A stretch of DNA of 64,000 bases from positions 1 through 64,000 of the forward strand of contig CAILKE010000057.1 in the NCBI GenBank assembly GCA_903834765.1, written 5' to 3'. Shown here one piece after another: positions 46,121 through 54,394 of this stretch. The first letter of the stretch is position 1. Every line of letters starts with the position of its first letter. The notes beneath the pieces were generated by a model, which worked only from the letters and a program-made list of their open reading frames with translations, was not told the origin of the DNA and ran no database searches. The stretch is from an uncultured Bacteroidota bacterium (GTDB lineage Bacteria > Bacteroidota > Bacteroidia > B-17B0 > Aurantibacillaceae). A program made the translations under genes and the position numbers.

Positions 46121-46984
46121 ATGAAAGCTATTAAATTATTATTTTCTATACTAACGGTTATCTCCTTTACATCTTGTGAGGATGTGGTACAAGTTAAATT
46201 GGATTCAGGCGCTCCTATGATTACCATTGATGCTTTTGTGAATGATATGCGTCAAGCGCAAACTATTCGTTTAACCTATTCCGATAATTATTTTAGTCAA
46301 AAGGCTAATAGTCCTATTGCTGGCGCAACGGTGATTGTTAAAGATGTTACTTCAGGACAATCGTACAATTTTACCGATAATACCAATGGTAATTACGTGT
46401 TCAATTTAGCAAATACAGATACAATTGGTCGAGTAGGTCATACCTATGAATTAACAGTAACGCATCAAGGAAATGTATATAATGCCACTACTGCCATGTA
46501 TAGAACAACTTCAGTTGATAGTATTGTTGTTAAATACAAAGAAGAAGGAGCATTTGGAACTAAGGCAGGTTACGATTTATTTTTTATTGGAAAAGACCCT
46601 GTTGGTCCTATACCTGATTATTTTTGGGTTAAATCTTACCGAAACGGCGTGTTTTATAACAAAGGACTTGACATCAATATTACCATGGATGGCGCTAATG
46701 GTGCAGGTTCTGACGGACTAATTTTTATTCCGCCTATTGCTAATGGCATTGTTCCTCGTGGCGAACGTTTTGATAAGTATGATATGTGTCGTGTTGAAAT
46801 TCATTCACTTTCTGAACAAGCTTATAATTTTTTAACTCAGGTACAAGCACAAACTACTAACTCAGGCTTATTTGCAACAACACCTGAAAATGTAAAAACA
46901 AATATTACAACTACCTCTACTGTTAAAGTTGTAGGATGGTTTAATATGGCTGCCGTTAATTGGAGACAGCAGATTGCGGAGTAG
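46121..46984 (+). CDS. DUF4249 lipoprotein, TonB receptor partner
   Basis: A lipoprotein signal with lipobox FTSC (Cys20) precedes a 267-residue mature part resembling DUF4249 (MITIDAFVNDMRQAQTIRLT, AGATVIVKDVTSGQ). These proteins are commonly encoded after a TonB-dependent receptor and are thought to work with it at the outer membrane. The length is 287 residues. It is cotranscribed with the receptor, with a 36-bp gap. Confidence 0.87.
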   Translation: MKAIKLLFSILTVISFTSCEDVVQVKLDSGAPMITIDAFVNDMRQAQTIRLTYSDNYFSQKANSPIAGATVIVKDVTSGQSYNFTDNTNGNYVFNLANTDTIGRVGHTYELTVTHQGNVYNATTAMYRTTSVDSIVVKYKEEGAFGTKAGYDLFFIGKDPVGPIPDYFWVKSYRNGVFYNKGLDINITMDGANGAGSDGLIFIPPIANGIVPRGERFDKYDMCRVEIHSLSEQAYNFLTQVQAQTTNSGLFATTPENVKTNITTTSTVKVVGWFNMAAVNWRQQIAE

Positions 46985-47285
46985 TTGCAATTTCACTCTT
47001 GATGCGTTGAATTTTTTTATCTATTAAAATGACGAAAACAATTTGTTAACACTGAGCTTGTTATCATTTTGCAATTCAAAGTGAGTAGTCGCGCGAGTTA
47101 ATTTTGATTTGCATTCACTAATTTTTTTACCTTTAAATAAACATTTGCGCTCATATTCAGTGTGATCCTCGTAAGGTCCTCCGAAAATTTGTATGCAAAA
47201 CGTTATTTACATTAAAACAAAAGACTCGAAGTTAAAGGAATTTATATAGAACGATACATAAATACTAACTATCAAACAATAAAAC
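46985..47285. other. Intergenic region without recognised gene
   Basis: The 301-bp gap is A/T-rich with a small hairpin, TAACA-ctgagct-TGTTA, near 47046-47062 that may terminate the receptor operon. A segment around 47160-47210 (GGTCCTCCG and GCAAAACGTTA) is less A/T-rich than its surroundings but does not match any element I can name. No coding frame of note is seen. Confidence 0.4.
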
Positions 47286-47987
47286 ATGAAAAACTCTAAG
47301 AGAACTACTTTAGGAATAGTAATTACAATTCTAATATATTCAATTTCGGTATTAATTGGTAAAGTTGTGAAAATACCAATTGAATTTATACCATCAGCTT
47401 TTATGAGTCAATTACTAATGCTGATATTATCTGGAATTTCAATATTTTATTTTCAGTCAAACGGACTATTAAATTTTAGTATAAAACCTGTTAAAGCAAA
47501 GTTGATATTGAGGACTATTTTATTAGCGATAATTGTATTTATTGCTGCAAGTTTTACAGCAAGTATTGCAATTAAAATTATTTGTGGAGATATCCCAAAA
47601 GGACCTAATCCATTTATGAAATATACTCCATTACAATATTTTATTTTTCTTTCAATTATTGCGCCCATTGCAGAAGAATATTTGTTTCGTGGTTTTTTGC
47701 TTAATATGATAGAACCATTAAAAAGTAGAGGCATTAAATTATTTCGGATAAAACTTAATATTTCAGTTTTAATAAGCGGGGTGTTATTTGGTTTGGCGCA
47801 TTTACTTATTTTAACAACTGGCATAGATCTTCCATTTGGATTTCGTATATTGTTTTTTACTACAATTGTTGGTATTATGAGTGGATATTTACAGCAGAAA
47901 TATGAAAACAATACACTTGTTCCAATTATTGCTCATATTACCGTAAATACAATAGGCTTTATAATTTCGCTTTTGTCGTTATCATAG
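47286..47987 (+). CDS. CPBP family intramembrane glutamic protease
   Basis: The 233-residue protein has about seven to eight membrane helices and the CPBP (Abi/CAAX) motifs: AEEYLFRGFLL with the catalytic Glu-Glu pair and Arg, GVLFGLAHLL with the His, and a late IIAHITVNTIGF. It probably cleaves or modifies a membrane protein. A SpoIIE-type phosphatase gene follows 24 bp later, suggesting cotranscription. The substrate is unknown. Confidence 0.9.
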   Translation: MKNSKRTTLGIVITILIYSISVLIGKVVKIPIEFIPSAFMSQLLMLILSGISIFYFQSNGLLNFSIKPVKAKLILRTILLAIIVFIAASFTASIAIKIICGDIPKGPNPFMKYTPLQYFIFLSIIAPIAEEYLFRGFLLNMIEPLKSRGIKLFRIKLNISVLISGVLFGLAHLLILTTGIDLPFGFRILFFTTIVGIMSGYLQQKYENNTLVPIIAHITVNTIGFIISLLSLS

Positions 47988-48011
47988 ATAGAATAATTAA
48001 ACTAATTAAAT

Positions 48012-49073
48012 ATGAAGAAAAATATTACTGATAACATAGCCAATTCCCTCAATAGCAAAAAAGTGATGTGGAAGTTGACAATGAAAAGCCGTATTAAGAG
48101 TAAATTCCTTTTTTTTGCAATCCCTATTGCTTTAACAACTTTATGGTTGTCCTTTTTTGGCAGCGAAAATCAATTTAATGAATTTCTTCCTTTTCTTGCA
48201 GGTTCAATGTTTTTAATAATGCTATACAATTTTAGGAAAAGTGAAAAAGCTAACATTATAATTACAACTCAAAAAGAAGAATTAGATAAAAAAAATGAAA
48301 TAATCGAAGAGAAAAACAAAGAAATAATTGATTCTATAACTTATGCTTTGCGAATACAACAAGCAAAACTTCCAAAGAAAGAAGATATTTATACTTCATT
48401 TCCTCAAAGCTTTATTTTATTTAAACCGAAAGACATTGTAAGCGGAGACTTTTATTTTTTTCAAAAAAACAATCAATCTATCTTTATTGCCGCTGCTGAT
48501 TGCACAGGACATGGAGTGCCAGGCGCACTTATGAGTATGATCGGTTCAGAAAAATTAGATGATGCAGTTTCTCAAAGTATAGATACATCAGTAATTTTGA
48601 AGCAACTGAATAAAGGAATCAAAACATCCCTTCGTCAATCCGACAGTGATGAATCAACCAGAGACGGAATGGACATTGCACTTTGCTCTGTTGACAAACA
48701 AAATTTTATAATAAAATATGCTGGTGCTAACCGACCTTTGTGGATTATCCGAAATGGACAGACCGAAGTAGAAGAAATAAAAGCAACAAAAACTGCCATA
48801 GGTGGTTTAACAGAAGACAATCAGCACTTTGATACGCATGAAATAAAATTAAAAGAAGGCGATACTTTTTACATTTTTACAGATGGTTACGCAGACCAAT
48901 TTAACGGACAAGGTGGGAAAAAATTAATGACAAGAAAATTCAAAGAAATTTTACTTAGCATTCAAAATAAAACAATGCGTGAACAAGAAAATCATTTAGA
49001 TGATTTTTTGGAAAATTGGAAAGAAGGAGCAGAACAAGTTGACGACATTTTAGTAATTGGGGTTAGACTTTGA
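48012..49073 (+). CDS. Membrane-anchored SpoIIE/PP2C-family serine phosphatase
   Basis: The 353-residue protein has two N-terminal membrane helices (about 31-50 and 55-72), then a coiled coil (about 85-115, KEELDKKNEIIEEKNKEI), then a SpoIIE-like phosphatase with LFKPKDIVSGDFYFF and ADCTGHGVPGALMSMIG. The catalytic half is closely similar to that of the TPR phosphatase at 38909-41041. It lies 24 bp after the CPBP protease gene. It probably controls a partner-switching or stress pathway, but no partner gene is adjacent. Confidence 0.9.
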   Translation: MKKNITDNIANSLNSKKVMWKLTMKSRIKSKFLFFAIPIALTTLWLSFFGSENQFNEFLPFLAGSMFLIMLYNFRKSEKANIIITTQKEELDKKNEIIEEKNKEIIDSITYALRIQQAKLPKKEDIYTSFPQSFILFKPKDIVSGDFYFFQKNNQSIFIAAADCTGHGVPGALMSMIGSEKLDDAVSQSIDTSVILKQLNKGIKTSLRQSDSDESTRDGMDIALCSVDKQNFIIKYAGANRPLWIIRNGQTEVEEIKATKTAIGGLTEDNQHFDTHEIKLKEGDTFYIFTDGYADQFNGQGGKKLMTRKFKEILLSIQNKTMREQENHLDDFLENWKEGAEQVDDILVIGVRL

Positions 49074-49098
49074 CAACATCGATAAACAATAGTCATTT

Positions 49099-50736
49099 TC
49101 ATAATAGCGTTTTTCTATAAATCAATTTCATCATCTCTTCATCTTTTCGATACACATCAATGTAGAGTTTTAAACCCGTACTATCTGCTTCAGCCGTATA
49201 ATAGCGGGTAAATATTGGCAACTGTTTTCTGAGTTTTATTTTTCGTTGTTCCTGTTTGGCAAAATACACTTGCAAACTATCATGAGTGTAATGTAAACTA
49301 TCATCACGTATCAAAAAATCGGCAAATTCTGAGAACTTCTCAAGTCTAATACAGCCGTGGCTTTGCGAGCGATTGCTGGTTTTAAAATAACGTTTAGAAT
49401 TAGTGTCGTGTAAATAAACACCAAAAGGATTATTAAAATTGAACTTTACAATTCCCAAACTATTTTCGTCACCTATGCGTTGTCTAAACCTCACAGGTAA
49501 ATAATCTTGAGTATATCTTTTCCAAGGAATTTTAGTGTAATCCAATACCACATTGTGATTTCCTAAAACTTCGAAGTTTTTACGACGGATATATGAAGTA
49601 TCATGCTTAACGGCAGGTAAAATTTCTTTGGTTGCTATACTGATGGGCACATTCCAATAAGGATAAATGAGCATATGATCAATTTTGCTTTTTAGGATAG
49701 GTGTTTGATGATCTGGTTTACCACATACAATAGCTGATTGCATTACTACCGTATCTTTTTCAAAAACAGTTAGCCAAAATGCTGGTATATTTACAAAGGC
49801 ATAACGTTCAGGAAATTTAGGTTCTTCCCAACGCCAGCGTTCCATAGCCATCGCTATTTGTTTAATAACTTTAGCTCTGTTGTAACTCAATGCCTGTTGA
49901 GTATATTTTCCTAATTTCCCGTCGGGCTGAATGAACCATTTTTTTTGTAAACCATTTAATGCCTTTGCTAATTTGGTACTATCATTTTTTACAGAAGCAG
50001 TATCGTAAAGCCCTTGTTTAATTAAGTTTTTTATGATGAGTTGTTTTTTGAGTGCTGTATCTTTTTCTGTGACAAATGGTATAGAATCTAATTGGTACAA
50101 TAACGGATTATTTAGAATATTTGCTAATTCTTTTTTAAGCATTCTGTAACCATAATGCTTTGGTTCTAATGAATCTAAAGTAGCTTTGATATGTGCATTA
50201 GTATATCCAACTCTAAGTATACTATCCCAGCCTTTTACTAATTTATCAAAGTTTGTGTGTAATAATAAACTATCATTGTAAAAACGGCCTTTGTTCAAAT
50301 GCGCTCCTAACAAGTAATAAGCGTCACTCAATAATAAATCGGTTTTAACAAGAGCGGTTACGTTGATGTAATTTTTAGTAACAGAAATAGAATCTAATTT
50401 GTTTTTTATTTCAATCAAATGATAGTTATTAGGAATTAAACCATTGTAATCGCAATGCTTTATATAACTTAATAGACTGTCGCCTTTAGCTGTTATCGTT
50501 GCATGATTAAACCACAGTAAGTTATTGGTGTAATTAGGTTTAAAATAACGGTAACAAATCAATGAAACAGAATCGACTGTTATACTACTATCATTTGTTA
50601 AGTATTGTTCTAATTGGCTTTGAACCTCTTTATCTATATCTTGAGGTGTATTAATTTGTATAATTTTGTCAGGCTTCTTATCGTTATTACAAGCGATAAA
50701 AAATAACAGAATAGATATAAAAAAACAAAGCCTCAT
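49099..50736 (-). CDS. L,D-transpeptidase, YcbB/LdtD-like lipoprotein
   Basis: From ATG 50736 this is a 545-residue lipoprotein (MRLCFFISILLFFIAC, lipobox Cys). It has a long alpha-helical N-terminal region, a peptidoglycan-binding-like segment (WFIQPDGKLGKYTQQAL near 280), and a YkuD catalytic domain with SHGCIRLEKF containing the catalytic Cys (about 462). These enzymes cross-link peptidoglycan with 3-3 bonds or attach proteins. An upstream ATG at 50790 would add 18 residues and overlap the previous gene by 14 bp; it is less likely because the lipoprotein signal starts at the second ATG. The start codon lies within a terminator hairpin. Confidence 0.9.
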   Translation of the reverse strand: MRLCFFISILLFFIACNNDKKPDKIIQINTPQDIDKEVQSQLEQYLTNDSSITVDSVSLICYRYFKPNYTNNLLWFNHATITAKGDSLLSYIKHCDYNGLIPNNYHLIEIKNKLDSISVTKNYINVTALVKTDLLLSDAYYLLGAHLNKGRFYNDSLLLHTNFDKLVKGWDSILRVGYTNAHIKATLDSLEPKHYGYRMLKKELANILNNPLLYQLDSIPFVTEKDTALKKQLIIKNLIKQGLYDTASVKNDSTKLAKALNGLQKKWFIQPDGKLGKYTQQALSYNRAKVIKQIAMAMERWRWEEPKFPERYAFVNIPAFWLTVFEKDTVVMQSAIVCGKPDHQTPILKSKIDHMLIYPYWNVPISIATKEILPAVKHDTSYIRRKNFEVLGNHNVVLDYTKIPWKRYTQDYLPVRFRQRIGDENSLGIVKFNFNNPFGVYLHDTNSKRYFKTSNRSQSHGCIRLEKFSEFADFLIRDDSLHYTHDSLQVYFAKQEQRKIKLRKQLPIFTRYYTAEADSTGLKLYIDVYRKDEEMMKLIYRKTLL

Positions 50737-50761
50737 CTTTGTAAAGATAAGGCTTTGTTTT
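50722..50761 (-). terminator. Strong terminator hairpin overlapping the transpeptidase start
   Basis: AAAACAAAGCCT (50722-50733) is the exact reverse complement of 50750-50761. Inside, ATCTTT (50735-50740) pairs with AAAGAT (50743-50748), so nearly the whole 40 bases fold into one stem with a 2-base tip. On the minus strand the descending arm runs into TTTGTTTTTTTATA, a U-tract, matching a rho-independent terminator for the T9SS gene at 50777-51787. The ATG of the transpeptidase gene (50734-50736) sits inside the stem. Confidence 0.75.
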
Positions 50762-50776
50762 AAAGATAACTGAAAA

Positions 50777-51787
50777 TTACTTACTGACATTAAATTTTCC
50801 TGTGTTAATCACTTGGTTATTTTTACCAATAACTGTAAATAAATATAATCCGTTTGATAAAGGATGAACGTTCATTTTCGCTTTTCCAAATTCAACTAAT
50901 TCAGTAGCTACCATTTTCCCAGTTAAGTCATAAGCTATAACTTTAGAGGCTTCTGAGTTTGCTGTGTTAAAGTTTATAAAAGATGATGATGGATTAGGAA
51001 ACACACTTATCTCTGTATTTACTTGCTGTAATTCATTAATACCAACTGTTTGGTAATCTTTAAGAAGTGTAACTAACGTTTGTGTACTTGTGCCACCCAA
51101 AGTAGATTGAAGCGTAGATGTAGCTATTGATAAAATAGGTACTAATGATGCAGATGCTGAATAATAATTGTAAGTAAGTTGAGTAACTGTTCCAGGAGTT
51201 ATTGAGGAAGTAAAAGTTAATGCTTGAGAGGTAACAACTCTTAAAATATCGGTGTATGTTTTTCCTGGTAAGGTTAATGTGCCTGTAGCATCTGCAGTAA
51301 AGGCATTATTCCCTGTAAATGATCCTGGTATACCGCCTACAGTTAAAGATCCACCAACTGTTGCATTAGTTGCTGTTCCTATACTCATAGGATATTTCCC
51401 CATAATAGCTGGATAAGCATATATTAAATTAACAGAAAAAGCATTAATAAGTATATTTCCACCATAATATTTTAAAATATTAGACGATGATGTATAATAG
51501 GAATCATCAGAAGCAGATGCGCTTACATGAGTATAGGCATTAGGATATGCTGCGTTTGAATTATAACTTGATACGTATGTTTTAGAAATATTAGTATGGG
51601 CAGTAATAGAAGCAAAATTCCATGTTTGTCCTGCACCAGAAGCGCCGGGCGTTACGCCAGTTGAGTCACATTGATAAATAGTATATGCTGGATTCCATGG
51701 AGCTGGCACGCTTGTAGATTCCATTAATGTTTGAGCCTGAGTCGCAGTGCTGGTGATAATAGCTATAGATAATAATATTTTTTTCAT
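50777..51787 (-). CDS. Secreted protein with T9SS sorting domain
   Basis: The 336-residue protein has a signal peptide (MKKILLSIAIITSTATQAQ) and a Ser-, Thr- and Ala-rich body I do not recognise, including WNPAYTIYQCDSTGV near the N-terminus. The C-terminal about 85 residues, ISVFPNPSSSFINFN through NGLYLFTVIGKNNQ and NTGKFNVSK, are a type A T9SS sorting domain. It probably resides at the surface. It is followed on the same strand by the transpeptidase gene after a strong terminator. Confidence 0.8.
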   Translation of the reverse strand: MKKILLSIAIITSTATQAQTLMESTSVPAPWNPAYTIYQCDSTGVTPGASGAGQTWNFASITAHTNISKTYVSSYNSNAAYPNAYTHVSASASDDSYYTSSSNILKYYGGNILINAFSVNLIYAYPAIMGKYPMSIGTATNATVGGSLTVGGIPGSFTGNNAFTADATGTLTLPGKTYTDILRVVTSQALTFTSSITPGTVTQLTYNYYSASASLVPILSIATSTLQSTLGGTSTQTLVTLLKDYQTVGINELQQVNTEISVFPNPSSSFINFNTANSEASKVIAYDLTGKMVATELVEFGKAKMNVHPLSNGLYLFTVIGKNNQVINTGKFNVSK

Positions 51788-52088
51788 GAAGTATATAATT
51801 ATGTTTATTCAAATTTAAATAAAAGGATGGAGATAATCAATTATTATTTATCCGTAATTTCATATGTCTAAATTATTGTTTTTTATTTACCATATGGTAT
51901 AGCCAGTTTATCTTCTCCCGATAGCTATCGGGATGTGTTTGTGTTTCGGCAAACATGGCTATTTCATATGTCTAAATTATTGTTTTTTATTTACCATATG
52001 GTATAGCCAGTTTATCTTCTCCCGATAGCTATCGGGATGTGTTTGTGTTTCGGCAAACATAGCTATTTCATACATATAAGTTTTGGGC
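51788..52088. other. Intergenic region dominated by a 104-bp tandem repeat
   Basis: The 301-bp gap holds an A/T-rich leftmost part and the tandem repeat annotated at 51857-52072. No gene is seen. Confidence 0.6.
51857..52072. repeat. Two-copy 104-bp tandem direct repeat with an internal palindrome
   Basis: Positions 51857-51960 and 51961-52064 are the same 104-bp unit with one visible difference (ACATGGCT versus ACATAGCT at the end), and a further 8 bases (ATTTCATA) begin a third. Each copy contains the palindrome TCCCGATAGCTATCGGGA (51916-51933 and 52020-52037), which is more GC-rich than the surroundings. The near identity suggests recent duplication. Confidence 0.9.
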
Positions 52089-53501
52089 TTAAAATACCAT
52101 TTTACCGGGATTCAATATCAAATTTGGATCAAATAGGGTTTTTAAATTTCTCATTAATTGAAGTTGGTGTTCAGGAAATACGATTGGTAAATAATCCTTT
52201 TGGACTAAGCCTATGCCATGTTCACCGCTAATAGTACCTCCCAGCGCTTTACATAATTCAAATATTTCAGTAATTCCTTTTGGTAATTCTTTATTCCATG
52301 CTTCATCCGATAATTCTCCTTTAATAATATTAACATGTAAATTCCCATCACCTGCGTGCCCGTAACACACACTTTTAAAACCGTATTTTTTGCCTATTGC
52401 TTTCACTCCATTCAAAAGCATAGGTAATTCAGCTCTAGGGACAACCGTATCTTCTTCTTTATAGATTGAATTACTTTTAACGGCTTCCCCAACTTTGCGT
52501 CTGATTTTCCATAATGAAGCTTTTTGTTCGGCGCTATCAGCAAATAAAATTTCATCACAACCATGCTCCGTCATAATACTTGCAATTGTTTCGCAGTCTT
52601 GCATCAAAACATCCATATTATTACCATCTACTTCTATTAATAGTAAGGCTTGCCATTCGGGCTTTACCGAAAAGTTTATTTCGCCCGCATATTTCATGCT
52701 CCAATCAATCGCATCACGCTCCATAAACTCCATGGCGCTTGGCGTAATACCTGCCCTAAAAGTAGCACCTACGGATTCACAAGCCTGTTCCGCTGAGGTA
52801 AACGGAACCAGCATTAATAAATCGTGCTTTGGTAAAGGAATTAATTTGAAAACAATTTTAGTAATGATACCAAGCGTCCCTTCGCTACCAACCATTAAAT
52901 GAGTTAAGTTATAACCCGTTGAATATTTCAACGTATTAGCGCCTGTCCAAATAATATCACCGTTAGGTAATACCATTTCAATATTTAAGACATAATCTCT
53001 CGTTGTGCCATATTTAACTGCTTTCGGACCACCGCTGCTATGTGCCACGTTCCCGCCTAACGAACAACTGCCCCAGCTTGCGGGATCTGGTGGATAAAAT
53101 AAACCTACTTTTTTTACTTCTTCTTGAAACATATAATTGATAACTCCTGGTTCAACTGTGGCCTGCAAGTTACGCTCATCAATTTGTAGTATATGATTAA
53201 AACGTTCCATACTTATAACTATGCCACCATATATTGGTAAAGCTCCACCACTTAATCCAGTGCCAGCTCCGCGCACAGTTACAGCTATTTTGTGAGTATT
53301 GGCTAATTTCAGGATGTTTGAAATTTGTTCAACTGTTTTTGGCTTTACAACTATTTCAGGCTTATATATTAGGTCTTCAGTTTCGTCTCGGCCATATTTT
53401 TCAAGGTTCTCAATGTCTGTTAATATATCTTCCGTATCAACTAATTGAGTAAGTTCTGCTAGTATCTGAGGGTTGAGTAGGGTATAGGTTTTTTGCATCA
53501 T
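52089..53501 (-). CDS. FAD-linked oxidase, GlcD/D-lactate dehydrogenase type
   Basis: The 470-residue protein oxidises a 2-hydroxy acid such as glycolate or D-lactate using FAD. It has the FAD-binding-4 domain (VTVRGAGTGLSGGALP near 75-90; PPDPASWGSCSLGGNVAHSS near 136-155) and the C-terminal FAD-linked oxidase domain, with CYGHAGDGNLHVNI near 381 and GGTISGEHGIGL near 432. The iron-sulfur GlcF subunit is not seen in the window. The start is ATG 53501, or the next codon, also ATG. Exact substrate is uncertain. Confidence 0.93.
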   Translation of the reverse strand: MMQKTYTLLNPQILAELTQLVDTEDILTDIENLEKYGRDETEDLIYKPEIVVKPKTVEQISNILKLANTHKIAVTVRGAGTGLSGGALPIYGGIVISMERFNHILQIDERNLQATVEPGVINYMFQEEVKKVGLFYPPDPASWGSCSLGGNVAHSSGGPKAVKYGTTRDYVLNIEMVLPNGDIIWTGANTLKYSTGYNLTHLMVGSEGTLGIITKIVFKLIPLPKHDLLMLVPFTSAEQACESVGATFRAGITPSAMEFMERDAIDWSMKYAGEINFSVKPEWQALLLIEVDGNNMDVLMQDCETIASIMTEHGCDEILFADSAEQKASLWKIRRKVGEAVKSNSIYKEEDTVVPRAELPMLLNGVKAIGKKYGFKSVCYGHAGDGNLHVNIIKGELSDEAWNKELPKGITEIFELCKALGGTISGEHGIGLVQKDYLPIVFPEHQLQLMRNLKTLFDPNLILNPGKMVF

Positions 53502-53571
53502 GTTTTTTTGGAAGATAAATATATAAAATTTATTTGTTTGGTCGTGTCCCCTTTAAAGAGACAGCGGGGTC

Positions 53572-53642
53572 GGGCTTATCGCTATTATCTTTTTATGCCT
53601 ACAGTTAACTCTTTTTATAAAAAGGATAACCGCTACAATCCC
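53572..53642. repeat. Imperfect inverted-repeat element (REP/MITE-like)
   Basis: The arm GGGCTTATCGCTATTATC plus TTTTT (53572-53594) is nearly complementary to 53619-53642 (AAAAAGGATAACCGCTACAA then TCCC). A perfect 14-bp palindrome CTTTTTATAAAAAG (53611-53624) adjoins the right arm. GTCCCC/GCGGGG at 53545-53570 extends the GC-rich part. The composition differs from its A/T-rich surroundings, as expected for a dispersed element between genes. Confidence 0.6.
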
Positions 53643-53662
53643 TCACGCTTAGTCAGTATTTA

Positions 53663-53711
53663 TTTAGACCTACCTAAAAATTTGTTTAGATTAGCAAAAT
53701 TACTATTTTTG
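53663..53711 (+). promoter_or_regulatory. Promoter of the DtxR-type regulator with candidate metal-response operator
   Basis: TTTG (53681-53684) and TATTTTTG (53704-53711), separated by 19 bases, fit the Bacteroidota -33/-7 promoter. The ATG begins only 5 bases after the -7 box, so the message may be leaderless. Immediately upstream, TTTAGACCTACCTAAA (53663-53678) is an imperfect inverted repeat (TTTAG and CTAAA arms), reminiscent of DtxR/MntR operators. Its role in metal-dependent repression is inferred. Confidence 0.6.
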
Positions 53712-53716
53712 TAAGT

Positions 53717-54394
53717 ATGTTAATAACGTTTACAGAGGAAAATTACATCAAAGCGATTTTTAAATTAGAAGAGTTAAATGGCAAAGAAGCTATTTCTACT
53801 AATGATATAGCTATTTCTTTAGCGATGAAGCCTGCTTCGGTAACAGATATGATCAAGCGTTTGTCGGATAAAAAAATTATTACCTACAAAAAATACTATG
53901 GTGTTTTATTAACTAAAAAAGGGAAAGATATTGCCTTAGATATTATTCGGAAGCATCGTTTATGGGAAGTGTTTTTAGTTAAAAAATTAAATTTTAAATG
54001 GGACGAAGTACATGATATTGCTGAGCAATTGGAGCATATCAATAGTAAAGAACTAGTTAATAAGTTAGATGATTTTTTAGGTAACCCTAAATTTGATCCA
54101 CATGGAGATGCCATTCCTGATAAAGATGGTAAAATGCGTTACCAACAATCTTTTCCGCTAAGCACCTTGTCAAAAAAACAAAAAGTAATATTTAGCGGTG
54201 TGCTTAATCACGAAACTAAATTCTTGCAATACTTAACTACACTTGAATTAAACCTTGGAAGTATCATAGAAATTGAGTCATTCAACGACTATGATCATTC
54301 ATATAAAGTAAAAATTAATAAAAAAAATCAAGAATTTATAAGCGAACAAGTGGCTTCATCTATTCTTGTGTATTCAGCTAATGGCAAGTCATAA
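53717..54394 (+). CDS. DtxR/MntR-family metal-dependent regulator
   Basis: The 225-residue protein has an N-terminal winged helix (FTEENYIKAIFKLEELNGKE, then LAMKPASVTDMIKRLSDKKI), then a dimerisation/metal-binding domain (HRLWEVFLVKKL, EVHDIAEQLEHI, GNPKFDPHGDAIP), and a C-terminal SH3-like part. DtxR-family proteins bind Mn or Fe and repress uptake genes. The gene overlaps the Nramp transporter gene by 14 bp, so the pair is an operon that probably controls Mn or Fe import. ATG 53717 begins at the family N-terminus. Confidence 0.92.
   Translation: MLITFTEENYIKAIFKLEELNGKEAISTNDIAISLAMKPASVTDMIKRLSDKKIITYKKYYGVLLTKKGKDIALDIIRKHRLWEVFLVKKLNFKWDEVHDIAEQLEHINSKELVNKLDDFLGNPKFDPHGDAIPDKDGKMRYQQSFPLSTLSKKQKVIFSGVLNHETKFLQYLTTLELNLGSIIEIESFNDYDHSYKVKINKKNQEFISEQVASSILVYSANGKS

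Noticed and set aside
47160-47210. Integron attC-like or attachment site
   Set aside because: AAACGTTA-like bases alone are not enough; no inverted core sites, integrase or cassette structure is seen.
47453-47911. 152-codon open frame on the minus strand
   Set aside because: It is antisense to the CPBP protease, whose catalytic motifs are clear.
51857-52072. CRISPR array
   Set aside because: The 104-bp repeat is a direct tandem duplication without spacers; no cas genes are present.
53493-53714. Small protein frame upstream of the DtxR-type gene
   Set aside because: It runs through the palindromic element at 53572-53642; its translation comes from repeat DNA and not from a conserved gene.
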